A stretch of DNA of 64,000 nucleotides from Rhodococcus opacus (lineage in GTDB: Bacteria > Actinomycetota > Actinomycetes > Mycobacteriales > Mycobacteriaceae), in contig NZ_JAAXPA010000025.1 in NCBI RefSeq assembly GCF_012396235.1, forward strand, positions 61,647-125,646, given 5' to 3'. Below the pieces are notes generated by a model. That model had not been told where the DNA came from and did no database searches. It saw only the letters and a program-made list of their open reading frames with translations. This document shows, in pieces, positions 26,700 through 34,759 of this stretch (position 1 is its first letter; the number at the start of each line of letters is the position of its first letter). The position numbers and the translations under genes were made by a program.

Positions 26700-27653
26700 T
26701 CAGAAGACTCCCGGAATTGCCCGGACCGTCCCCACTCGGACGCCGCCGCCGAGCACGGGCTGCGATGCGAGGGCCGCCAGATCCTCGGTCCACTCGGCGC
26801 CCATCCTGTGGAGAAGTGCTGCGGCGAGGGGTAACCGGGCCCGTTCGTGGCCGTCGTCGATCTTCAGTGCGAACGCCGAGCCGTCGGGAAGCGCGCCGGC
26901 GTAGACACCGTCGGCTCCGGCCTTCGTCATCAGCCCGGGCACGACCGGCATCAGGCGCGCGTCGTCCTTGCCGGTGCCCGAGACGAGGTAGGGGTGCTCG
27001 CGGACGGCGTCGGCGACGGCGAGCTCGGGGGAGTCGGGCTCGGCGGTGACGAGCCGGGCGAACGCCCGAGCCAGATGCGTCAGCGACAGCGGGACGATCG
27101 GCAGCCCGCATCCGTCGATGCCGAGCTCGGCGTCGACGTCGCCGCTGATCGACCCGAGCGTCTCGACGACCGCGAGTTGCAGCGGATGCGTCGGCTCGAG
27201 GTAACTGTCCAACGGCCAGTCGTTGGCCAGGCACGTGGCGAGCATCGCGGCGTGCTTGCCGGAGCAGTTCATGTACACCGGGCGGGGGAGCTCACCGGCG
27301 GCCAGCAGTTCGGCCCGGGCGAGTTCGTTGGAGGGCAGATCGGCGGGACAGCGGAGCTGGTCCTCGTCGAGGCCGTACCGGGCGAGCAGCCGCTCGACGA
27401 GTTCGATGTGGTCCGACTCGCCCTCGTGGGATGCGGTCGCGATCGCGAGCTCTTCGGAACTGGACGGTTCGAAGCCGTTCCGCAGCATCGTCACGGCCTG
27501 CCACGGCTTGTTCGACGACCTCGGATAGATCGGCGTGTGCACCTCACCGAGGGTGAGCGCGATCTCGCCGTCCGCGCGGAGGATCACCGCGGAACCGCGG
27601 TGGACGCACTCACGGAATCCGGAACGTACGACCTCGACCAGTTCGATGCTCAA
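26700..27653 (-). CDS. L-asparaginase II-type protein
   Basis: 317-aa protein of the asparaginase II (thermolabile, Rhizobium-type) family that hydrolyses asparagine to aspartate and ammonia. Family landmarks: ELVEVVRSGFRECVHRG, PIYPRSSNKPWQAVTMLRNG, ATASHEGESDH, NCSGKHAAML, GIDGCGLPIVPLS and GTGKDDARLMPVVPGL. No start is possible without overlap: TTG 27653 overlaps the MOSC stop codon (TTGA) and has AGGT at Shine-Dalgarno distance, so it is the best choice. It is the last gene of a YgfZ-MOSC-asparaginase run on the minus strand. Confidence 0.88.
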   Translation of the reverse strand: MSIELVEVVRSGFRECVHRGSAVILRADGEIALTLGEVHTPIYPRSSNKPWQAVTMLRNGFEPSSSEELAIATASHEGESDHIELVERLLARYGLDEDQLRCPADLPSNELARAELLAAGELPRPVYMNCSGKHAAMLATCLANDWPLDSYLEPTHPLQLAVVETLGSISGDVDAELGIDGCGLPIVPLSLTHLARAFARLVTAEPDSPELAVADAVREHPYLVSGTGKDDARLMPVVPGLMTKAGADGVYAGALPDGSAFALKIDDGHERARLPLAAALLHRMGAEWTEDLAALASQPVLGGGVRVGTVRAIPGVF

Positions 27654-28318
27654 TACGTGACCTGCACTTCCAGTCCGGCGATCCGTCGGCGGGCCTTGTC
27701 CGCGACGGTCGGAGAGAGGTTCTCCTGCTGTTCGAGCAGCGCCACGAACCGTTCCGGGTCGCGGCCGGTGAACAGATCGCGCACGGTGACGCCGTGGCCG
27801 GGCACGTGGATGCGCTGGACGGTGTCGCCGGCGGTGACCGACCCCTCCGTCACCACCCGCAGGTACGCGCCCGTGTCGGCGCGTTCGGAGAACCGCTTGA
27901 CCCATCGGGGCTCGGCGGCCCAGACGCCGAACGTGCCGCACGGCGTCCGCGGGCTGGTCACCTCCAGTTCGGTGGTGCCGATCCGCCACCGCTCGCCGAT
28001 CACGGCGTCGGTCGCGGCGATCCCGTCGAGACGGAGGTTCTCGCCGAACCATCCCGGGGGCAGTTCGCGGCCGAGCTCCGACGCCCAGCGCTGCGCCTCG
28101 TCCTCCTGGTAGGCGTAGACGGCCTTGAACGGGCCCCCGTGGTATTCGGTGTCGCAGACGTGGTCGCCGACCAGTCCGGCGGTCGTGACGCGCACGGGGC
28201 CGTCGACCGGCCGCTTGTCGATCGCCGTCCGGGTGACCCGCCGGGTGCCGCTGTCCCGCTCGGTGTGCAGCACGCAGACGGCCAGCACCTCGCCTGCCGT
28301 CGCGGTCGCCTCGCTCAT
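27650..28318 (-). CDS. MOSC-domain protein (YiiM-like)
   Basis: 222-aa protein with a MOSC domain, the sulfur-carrier fold of molybdenum-cofactor sulfurases; YiiM-type members reduce N-hydroxylated compounds with Moco. Visible are DGPVRVTTAGLVGDHVCDTEYHGG (the typical GDxxxDxxxHGG pattern), AYQEDEAQRWASELGRELPPGWFGENLR and the conserved Cys in SPRTPCGTFG. ATG 28318 overlaps the stop of the YgfZ-like gene (ATGA). The TTGA overlap with the next gene suggests a translationally coupled three-gene unit. Confidence 0.88.
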   Translation of the reverse strand: MSEATATAGEVLAVCVLHTERDSGTRRVTRTAIDKRPVDGPVRVTTAGLVGDHVCDTEYHGGPFKAVYAYQEDEAQRWASELGRELPPGWFGENLRLDGIAATDAVIGERWRIGTTELEVTSPRTPCGTFGVWAAEPRWVKRFSERADTGAYLRVVTEGSVTAGDTVQRIHVPGHGVTVRDLFTGRDPERFVALLEQQENLSPTVADKARRRIAGLEVQVTY

Positions 28319-29436
28319 CGGCCCCGGAGCCGGTCGACGGCGGCGCGGCCCGCCTGGACCGTGTCGTCCGCGGGCACGGAGTCGGGGTCGATCGACGCGG
28401 CGCACGAGCCGACCACCAATTCGGTGTCGGTGGGGATGGACCGTTTGACGAGGGCCAGCGCGATGGGTCCGAGCTCGTGATGGTCGATCACGGTGCCGAT
28501 CCGTCCGACCGCACGGCCTCCCGCCGTCACCGGGTCGCCCGGTTCGGGCCTGCCCTCGGCGCTGCCGTCGAGGTGCAGCAGGACGAGGTGACGGGGCGGT
28601 TTGCCGAGATTGTGGACGCGGGCCACCGTCTCCTGGCCGCGGTAGCAGCCCTTCTCCAGGTGGACGGCGCCGTGCTCGGCGGGACCGCCGATCCAGCGGA
28701 CCTCGTGCGGGATGGTGCGGTCGTCGGTGTCGAGTCCGATCCGGGGCCGTGCGGCGGCCACCCGGAGTGCCTCGAACGCCCACGTTCCCGCGGGAGCGGC
28801 GCCGGCGGCGGTGAGCCGGCCCCACCACGTCGCGAGTCCTTCCCGCGGGATCAGCAGGTCGAAGGACTCGGCGGTCGGCCACGGCATGCGGCGGACGAAC
28901 CCGCCCCCGGGCACCGCGGCGGCGGCATACGGCTCGGCGGGTGCCACGACACCGGCTGCGTCGAGGACCGTCACGGCGACGGGGCCGATCACACTGAGGA
29001 CCGCGAGCTCGTTGCCCTCGCGGGGCTCGGCCTTGGACCAGAACACCATCTTGGTGAGGAACGACAGGAGGTCGGGTCCGCGGTCGGCCTCGGTGTCGAT
29101 CCAGGTGACGCCGTCCAGATCGGTCTGGACGAAGTGGTGCTCGACGCGGCCGTTGACGTCGAGGCTGAGGTTCTCGGCGCTCCCGCCGTCGGGGAGCGCG
29201 GCGACGTGCTGGCTCGAGATGGTGTGCAGCCAGGTGAGTCGTTCGGGTCCGCTGATCGCGATGACGAACCGGTGGGAACGGTCGACGACCACCGCGGAAC
29301 GTTCGGCATTGCGTTGTTCGCCGAGTGGATCGCCGTGATGCCAGGCGACGCCGGCGTCGGGAGAGCCTTCGGGCGCAGGGACCGCGCCCGGGGCCGTGAG
29401 GAGTGGACTGGGTGAGACGGGCAGTTTGTCGACCAC
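28315..29436 (-). CDS. ygfZ: YgfZ/GcvT-like folate-binding protein (Rv0811c-like)
   Basis: 373-aa folate-binding protein needed for repair or assembly of some Fe-S enzymes in relatives. The diagnostic YgfZ motif is intact: HLEKGCYRGQETVARVHNLG (K-G-C-Y-x-G-Q-E, Cys near residue 271), after RPRIGLDTDDRTIPHE. The N-terminal half shows SAVVVDRSHRFVIAISGPERLTWLHTISSQHV in pieces typical of GcvT-like domains. The start is ATG/GTG 29436 in a short region divergent from pabC. It leads the YgfZ-MOSC-asparaginase unit. Confidence 0.92.
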   Translation of the reverse strand: MVDKLPVSPSPLLTAPGAVPAPEGSPDAGVAWHHGDPLGEQRNAERSAVVVDRSHRFVIAISGPERLTWLHTISSQHVAALPDGGSAENLSLDVNGRVEHHFVQTDLDGVTWIDTEADRGPDLLSFLTKMVFWSKAEPREGNELAVLSVIGPVAVTVLDAAGVVAPAEPYAAAAVPGGGFVRRMPWPTAESFDLLIPREGLATWWGRLTAAGAAPAGTWAFEALRVAAARPRIGLDTDDRTIPHEVRWIGGPAEHGAVHLEKGCYRGQETVARVHNLGKPPRHLVLLHLDGSAEGRPEPGDPVTAGGRAVGRIGTVIDHHELGPIALALVKRSIPTDTELVVGSCAASIDPDSVPADDTVQAGRAAVDRLRGR

Positions 29437-29498
29437 GAACCCAGTCTAGGGACCATGGACCACAGGTGGCGGTCAGCAGGGTCGATAGGCTGGGTGTC

Positions 29499-30371
29499 AT
29501 GTCTGATCGAGTGCTGGTGACACTGGACCACGAGGTGCGGGACGCGGATGCCCCGCTGCTGCACGCGGACGATCTGGCGGTGGTGCGCGGCGACGGTGTC
29601 TTCGAGACCCTGTTGGTGCGCGGCGGTCGCGCCCTGAAGATCGAGCCCCACCTCGCCCGTCTCGTCGCGTCGGCGCGCGCCCTCGGATTGCCCATTCAGG
29701 ACCTGGACGAGTGGCGCCTGGCCCTCGAGCTGGCCGTCGAGGAGTGGGGGTCGGAGCGGGAGGGCGCGATGCGACTCGTGCTCAGCCGCGGCCGGGAGTC
29801 CGGTGGCGACGCGACCGCCTTCGTCACCGTCGGGCCGGTGTCCGAGCGGATTCGGGAGGCACGACGCGACGGGGTGTCGGTACTCACACTGGCCCGCGGC
29901 TATTCGGTGGATCTGTCGGCGAGTGCGCCGTGGCAGCTGCTCGGGGCGAAGACCTTGTCGTATGCGACGAACATGGCGGCGCTGCGGTATGCGGCGACAC
30001 TCGGCGCCGACGATGTGATCTTCGTCAGCAGTGAGGGCAATGTGTTGGAAGGGCCACGTTCCACGGTGGTCATCGCCCGCGACAGGCACCTCCTCACGCC
30101 GCCGCCGGAGCACGGAATCCTGCCCGGAACGACGCAGCAGGCGCTGTACGAGGTGGCGTCCGGCAAGGGGTTTCGCTGTGAGTACGCGGCGCTGCGTCCG
30201 GCGGATCTCATTACGGCGGAAGGTGTTTGGCTCATCTCCAGCGTCACCATGGCCGCGCGCGTGCGCAAGATCGACGGCCTTGCCCTGCCCGACGCACCGC
30301 TCGCCGACGAGATCGTCGAGCTGGTCGACCTCGCGGTCGAGACGGCGGGTGCCGAGTCCGCGGAGGCTTGA
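29499..30371 (+). CDS. pabC: Aminodeoxychorismate lyase / class IV PLP aminotransferase
   Basis: 290-aa fold-type IV PLP enzyme, likely forming p-aminobenzoate for folate (Rv0812-like). Motifs: VVRGDGVFETLLVRGGRALKIEPHLARL in pieces, the PLP lysine in LLGAKTLSYATNMAALRYA, DDVIFVSSEGNVLEGPRSTV and the C-terminal LPGTTQQALYEVA with LISSVTMAARV. A branched-chain or D-amino-acid aminotransferase is an alternative within the same fold. The start is ATG 29499; the upstream in-frame extension lacks family sequence. The stop codon overlaps the -35 box proposed for cydA. Confidence 0.88.
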   Translation: MSDRVLVTLDHEVRDADAPLLHADDLAVVRGDGVFETLLVRGGRALKIEPHLARLVASARALGLPIQDLDEWRLALELAVEEWGSEREGAMRLVLSRGRESGGDATAFVTVGPVSERIREARRDGVSVLTLARGYSVDLSASAPWQLLGAKTLSYATNMAALRYAATLGADDVIFVSSEGNVLEGPRSTVVIARDRHLLTPPPEHGILPGTTQQALYEVASGKGFRCEYAALRPADLITAEGVWLISSVTMAARVRKIDGLALPDAPLADEIVELVDLAVETAGAESAEA

Positions 30372-30395
30372 CAGGTCTACTACATTTCGTAGTAG
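30368..30395 (+). promoter_or_regulatory. cydA promoter with overlapping inverted repeat
   Basis: TTGACA (30368-30373) is a consensus -35 box and TAGTAG (30390-30395) a possible -10 after a 16-base spacer. CTACTAC (30377-30383) and GTAGTAG (30389-30395) form a perfect inverted repeat with a 5-base centre lying between the boxes, so a bound repressor would block the promoter. TACTAC/GTAGTA half-sites resemble those of BlaI/MecI-type repressors; that link is speculative. A hairpin (30439-30469 approximately) lies in the leader. Confidence 0.6.
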
Positions 30396-30504
30396 CAAAG
30401 TCCTGCGGGGGAAACGACCTCGCAGTACGTTGTTTTCAAGGGTCGGGCGGAAGCCCACGCTCCGGCCCTGAAGCCAGTCCTACGGGCCCAGTTTCGGAGT
30501 AGCC

Positions 30505-32001
30505 ATGGATGCCTTGGATGTCTCCCGGTGGCAGTTCGGCATAACCACCGTCTATCACTTCATCCTCGTTCCGCTGACGATCGGGCTCGCCCCGCTGATC
30601 GCCGTCATGCAGACGATGTGGGTGGTCACCGGAAAGGACCACTGGTACCGGCTCACCAAGTTCTTCGGGAAGCTCTTTCTGATCAACTTCGCGCTCGGCG
30701 TCGCCACCGGCATCGTGCAGGAATTCCAGTTCGGGATGAACTGGAGCGAGTACTCACGCTTCGTCGGTGACGTGTTCGGCGCACCCCTCGCCCTCGAGGG
30801 ACTGGTCGCCTTCTTCCTCGAGTCGACGTTCCTGGGCCTCTGGATCTTCGGCTGGGGACGGCTGCCCAAGCTCGTCCACCTCGCCACCATCTGGCTCGTC
30901 GCGATCGGTGTGAACGCGTCCGCGTACTTCATCATCACCGCCAACTCGTTCATGCAGCACCCGGTCGGGGCCGTGTACAACCCCGAGACCGGGCGCGCGG
31001 AACTCACCAGCATCTGGGAACTGCTCACCAACAACACAGCGCTGGCGGCCTTCCCGCACGTCGTGGCCGGAGCGTTCCTCACGGCAGGCACGTTCGTGGC
31101 CGGCGTCGGCGGCTGGTGGATGGTGCGCAGCATGCGCAAATCGAAGGAAGCCACCGAACCCGAAGTGGCGAAGAAGCACGAGGAGACCGCCCGGACGATG
31201 TTCCGTCCGGTCACCATCCTCGCCCTGTGGGTGATGGTCGCCTCGGGCATCGGACTCGCGATCACCGGCGACATCCAGGGCAAGCTGATGTTCGAACAGC
31301 AACCCATGAAGATGGCATCGGCCGAATCACTGTGCCACACCGAAACCGGTGCCGACTTCTCGATCCTCACCGTCGGCACCCAGAACAACTGTGAGAGCAT
31401 CACCCAGCTCATCAAGATCCCCGGGCTCACCTCGTTCCTGGCGGACGGCACGTTCGACTCCACCATCGAGGGCGTCACCGAGATCCAGGCCCGCTACGAG
31501 GAGATGTACGGGCCCGGCAACTACAAGCCCAACCTGTTCGTCACCTACTGGACGTTCCGCGCGATGATCGGCTGGGCCGCCGGGTCGGCGCTGCTCGCCG
31601 TGGTCGGTCTGTGGATGACCCGCGGCGGCCGTGTCCCGGACAAGAAGTGGTTCGGCTGGTTGTCGATCGCCGTCATCCCGACACCGTTCCTCGGGAACAG
31701 CGCGGGCTGGGTCTTCACCGAGATGGGCCGCCAACCGTGGGTCGTGGCACCCAACCCGACCGGTGTCGACATGATCAGACTGACTGTCGACCAGGGCGTC
31801 TCGAATCACTCCCCGTGGACCGTCTGGGTCTCGCTCATCACGTTCACGGTGGTCTACGGGGCGCTGGCCGTCGTGTGGTTCACGCTGATCCGCCGCTACA
31901 CGGTCGAGGGACCACTCGAACACGACGCGCATCCACCGGGTGACGACCACGACGAGCCCGAAGAACCGGGCAAGCCCGAGCAACTCTCGTTCGCGTACTA
32001 G
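30505..32001 (+). CDS. cydA: Cytochrome bd ubiquinol/menaquinol oxidase subunit I
   Basis: Quinol-oxidising subunit of the bd oxidase, binding haems b558, b595 and d; 498 aa. The N-terminus DVSRWQFGITTVYHFILVPLTIG carries the haem ligand His near residue 19. Further signatures are GIVQEFQFGMNWSEYSRFVGDVFG, ANSFMQHPVG and TEMGRQPWVV (GRQPW). The Q-loop region is short, as in actinobacterial enzymes. ATG 30505 follows GGAG. First gene of a cydABDC operon, expected to be induced under low oxygen or respiratory stress. Confidence 0.97.
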   Translation: MDALDVSRWQFGITTVYHFILVPLTIGLAPLIAVMQTMWVVTGKDHWYRLTKFFGKLFLINFALGVATGIVQEFQFGMNWSEYSRFVGDVFGAPLALEGLVAFFLESTFLGLWIFGWGRLPKLVHLATIWLVAIGVNASAYFIITANSFMQHPVGAVYNPETGRAELTSIWELLTNNTALAAFPHVVAGAFLTAGTFVAGVGGWWMVRSMRKSKEATEPEVAKKHEETARTMFRPVTILALWVMVASGIGLAITGDIQGKLMFEQQPMKMASAESLCHTETGADFSILTVGTQNNCESITQLIKIPGLTSFLADGTFDSTIEGVTEIQARYEEMYGPGNYKPNLFVTYWTFRAMIGWAAGSALLAVVGLWMTRGGRVPDKKWFGWLSIAVIPTPFLGNSAGWVFTEMGRQPWVVAPNPTGVDMIRLTVDQGVSNHSPWTVWVSLITFTVVYGALAVVWFTLIRRYTVEGPLEHDAHPPGDDHDEPEEPGKPEQLSFAY

Positions 32002-32012
32002 GGGAGACGGTC

Positions 32013-33050
32013 ATGGGACTTCAAGAAGTGTGGTTCATCCTGATCGCGGTGCTCTTCATCGGGTACTTCGTCCTCGAGGGATTCGATTTCGGTGTCGGCA
32101 TGCTGATGCCGGTGCTGGGCAGGCGCAAGGACCCGAACGGGGACACGCGGCGGCGGGTCGTGCTCAACACCATCGGGCCCGTGTGGGACGGCAACGAGGT
32201 ATGGCTCATCACCGGTGGCGGCGCGTTGTTCGCCGCGTTCCCGGAGTGGTACGCCACCTTGTTCTCCGGCTTCTATCTGCCGCTGCTGATCATTCTCGTC
32301 GCGCTCATCGTCCGGATCTGCGCCATCGAGTACCGCGGCAAGATCGACGACGACACCTGGCGCAGGCGGTGCGACTGGGGCATCGTCTTCGGGTCCTGGG
32401 TGCCTGCCGTGCTGTGGGGTGTCGCGTTCGCGAACATCGTGCGGGGCGTCGACATCGACGCCGACAAGCAGGTCACCTCGAGCCTCTTCGATCTGCTCAA
32501 TCCCTATGCGTTGCTGGGTGGTCTGACGACCGCACTCGTGTTCGCCCTGCACGGCGCGGTGTTCCTCGCCCTGAAGACGGCCGACGAAGTACGCACGGAT
32601 GCCGTCGAACTGGCGTCCAAGCTGGCGATCCCGGCCGTCCCGGTGGCAGGCGCGTTCGTGCTGTGGACGCAGCTGGCGCACGGCAAGGGCTGGACGTGGA
32701 TCCTCGTCGCGATCGCCGCCGCCGCACTCCTCGGGGTGGTCGCGTTCACCCGCGCCGAGCGTGAGGGCTGGGCGTTCCTGCTCACGTCGATCGCGGTCGT
32801 CGCCACCGTGGCCCTGCTGTTCGGCTCGCTGTTCCCCAACGTCATGCCGTCCACGCTGGACGCCGCGTACAACCTGACCATCGACAACGCGTCGTCGAGT
32901 CCGTACACGCTGAAGGTGATGACGTGGGCCGCCGCGTTCCTCACTCCGGTGGTGCTGATCTACCAGGGCTGGACGTACTGGGTATTCCGCCAACGGATCT
33001 CGACCAAGCACATCCCGCCGTCGATCGGTCTCCCGCTCGAGCGCAGATGA
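32013..33050 (+). CDS. cydB: Cytochrome bd oxidase subunit II
   Basis: 345-aa polytopic partner of CydA. It starts GLQEVWFILIAVLFIGYFVLEGFDFGVGM (the CydB N-terminal hallmark), then VWDGNEVWLITGGGALFAAFPEWYA and RICAIEYRGKIDDDTWRRRCDWGI. About eight or nine transmembrane helices are apparent. It begins 11 bases after cydA; its stop overlaps cydD as ATGA, so all four genes are one operon. Confidence 0.97.
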   Translation: MGLQEVWFILIAVLFIGYFVLEGFDFGVGMLMPVLGRRKDPNGDTRRRVVLNTIGPVWDGNEVWLITGGGALFAAFPEWYATLFSGFYLPLLIILVALIVRICAIEYRGKIDDDTWRRRCDWGIVFGSWVPAVLWGVAFANIVRGVDIDADKQVTSSLFDLLNPYALLGGLTTALVFALHGAVFLALKTADEVRTDAVELASKLAIPAVPVAGAFVLWTQLAHGKGWTWILVAIAAAALLGVVAFTRAEREGWAFLLTSIAVVATVALLFGSLFPNVMPSTLDAAYNLTIDNASSSPYTLKVMTWAAAFLTPVVLIYQGWTYWVFRQRISTKHIPPSIGLPLERR

Positions 33051-34759
33051 GCACAGTGGTAGGCGACGCACCCCGCCCGGCCGGCGAACGTCCCGGCGGG
33101 GCGCGACGCTCCCGGCGCCCCGTCGATCCCCGCCTGTGGCGCTACTCCGCGGCGGCGCGCGGGTATCTCGTCCTCACGGTCGCGCTGTCGATCGTCAACG
33201 TCGCGATGGTCATCGTGTCGGCGCTCATGATCGGCCGCGTGCTCGGCGGGGTCATCGTCGACGACGCCACCGACCTCGGGCGGTGGTCCACCGAACTGGT
33301 GGTGCTCGCCGGTGCGGTGGGGGTGCGAGTGCTCGGCACCTGGCTGCAGTCCCGGTTCGCGCACCGGTCCGCCACCCGGGTGGTGGCGGAGCTGAAGGGG
33401 GAGGTCCTCGGTGTCGCCACCCGCCTGCGACCGCGCGAGCTCGACCCGCGGCGGGACGAGATCGCAACCGTGCTCACCCGCGGAATCGACGGTCTCGTAC
33501 CGTATCTCACCGGGTATCTGCCGGCGCTGGTCCTCGCGGCGACGCTCACACCGGCGACACTCGCGGTCATCGCGTTTCAGGATCTGACGTCGGCGGCGAT
33601 CATCTTCGTCACGCTGCCGCTCATCCCGGTCTTCATGATCCTCATCGGCCTGCTCACCAGGGGCAAGGCCGCCAAGACGCTGACCGCGATGACCACGCTG
33701 TCGTCCCAGCTGCTCGACCTCCTGGCCGGCCTGCCCACACTCCGCGCGCTGGGTCGCGAACAGGGGCCGGCGACGCGGGTGCGTGAACTCGGCGACGCCC
33801 ACCGCCGCACCACGATGTCGGCGTTGCGGGTGGCGTTCCTGTCGTCGATGGTGCTGGAACTGCTGGCCACGCTCTGCGTCGCACTCGTCGCCGTGAGCAT
33901 CGGACTGCGGCTGGTGTACGGGGGGATGGAACTCGAGGCGGGAATCGTGGCACTGATCCTCGCGCCCGAGGTGTACCTTCCGCTGCGGATGGTCGGAACC
34001 CAGTTCCACGCCGCCGAGGACGGAATGGCCGCGGCGAGCCGCGCCTTCGCCGTCATCGATACCGATCGTCCCGACGACGACGACGCCGCCGACGGTGCGG
34101 TCGTTGTCGACGCGGCCGGGGCGCGAATCGAATTCGACGGACTCGACGTCCGGTCCCGGCGCGGCCTGGCACCGCACGGACTGACCGGAACCCTCGAACC
34201 CGGTGCGGTGACCGTGCTGACCGGACCCAACGGTTCCGGGAAGTCGACTGCGGTGCAGGCACTTCTCGGCCTCGTCGAACCCGAGCACGGCGAGGTGCGG
34301 GTGGCGGGCACCGCCGTGAGTGCGCTCGACCGGTCCGCATGGTGGGCGCAGGTGGCGTGGCTTCCGCAGCACCCCGTCCTCGTTCCCGGCACCCTGGACG
34401 AGAACCTTCGGCTCATCGGCGAGGTCGTCGACCTCGAACAGGCCTGTGCGGCGACGGGTTTCGACGAGGTTCTCGCCGAACTCCCGGACGGCTGGACCAC
34501 GCGCGTCGGATCCGGCGGAACGGGACTGTCGCTCGGCCAGCGGCAGCGGCTCGCACTCACTCGCGTGCTGGCCACCCGGCGGCCCGTCCTGGTGCTCGAC
34601 GAACCCACTGCACACCTCGACGACGCGTCGGAGCGGACCGTGCTCGATTCGCTGCGGAGCCTGGCCGCCGCCGGCCGCACCGTCGTGGTGGTGGGGCACC
34701 GGCCGACCGTGCTCGCGGCCGCCGACCGGGTGATCGAGGTGAGCGCCGATGTCGCGTGA
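33047..34759 (+). CDS. cydD: Thiol/haem ABC exporter, CydD subunit
   Basis: 570-aa fused permease-ATPase needed for assembly of bd oxidase, exporting thiols (or haem-related compounds) across the membrane as a CydDC heterodimer. Six N-terminal transmembrane segments (first VLTVALSIVNVAMVIVSALMIG) precede the nucleotide-binding domain with Walker A GPNGSGKST, signature LSLGQRQRLAL and Walker B VLVLDEPTAHLDD. ATG 33047 overlaps the cydB stop; the frame is open upstream but internal to cydB. Confidence 0.95.
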   Translation: MSTVVGDAPRPAGERPGGARRSRRPVDPRLWRYSAAARGYLVLTVALSIVNVAMVIVSALMIGRVLGGVIVDDATDLGRWSTELVVLAGAVGVRVLGTWLQSRFAHRSATRVVAELKGEVLGVATRLRPRELDPRRDEIATVLTRGIDGLVPYLTGYLPALVLAATLTPATLAVIAFQDLTSAAIIFVTLPLIPVFMILIGLLTRGKAAKTLTAMTTLSSQLLDLLAGLPTLRALGREQGPATRVRELGDAHRRTTMSALRVAFLSSMVLELLATLCVALVAVSIGLRLVYGGMELEAGIVALILAPEVYLPLRMVGTQFHAAEDGMAAASRAFAVIDTDRPDDDDAADGAVVVDAAGARIEFDGLDVRSRRGLAPHGLTGTLEPGAVTVLTGPNGSGKSTAVQALLGLVEPEHGEVRVAGTAVSALDRSAWWAQVAWLPQHPVLVPGTLDENLRLIGEVVDLEQACAATGFDEVLAELPDGWTTRVGSGGTGLSLGQRQRLALTRVLATRRPVLVLDEPTAHLDDASERTVLDSLRSLAAAGRTVVVVGHRPTVLAAADRVIEVSADVA

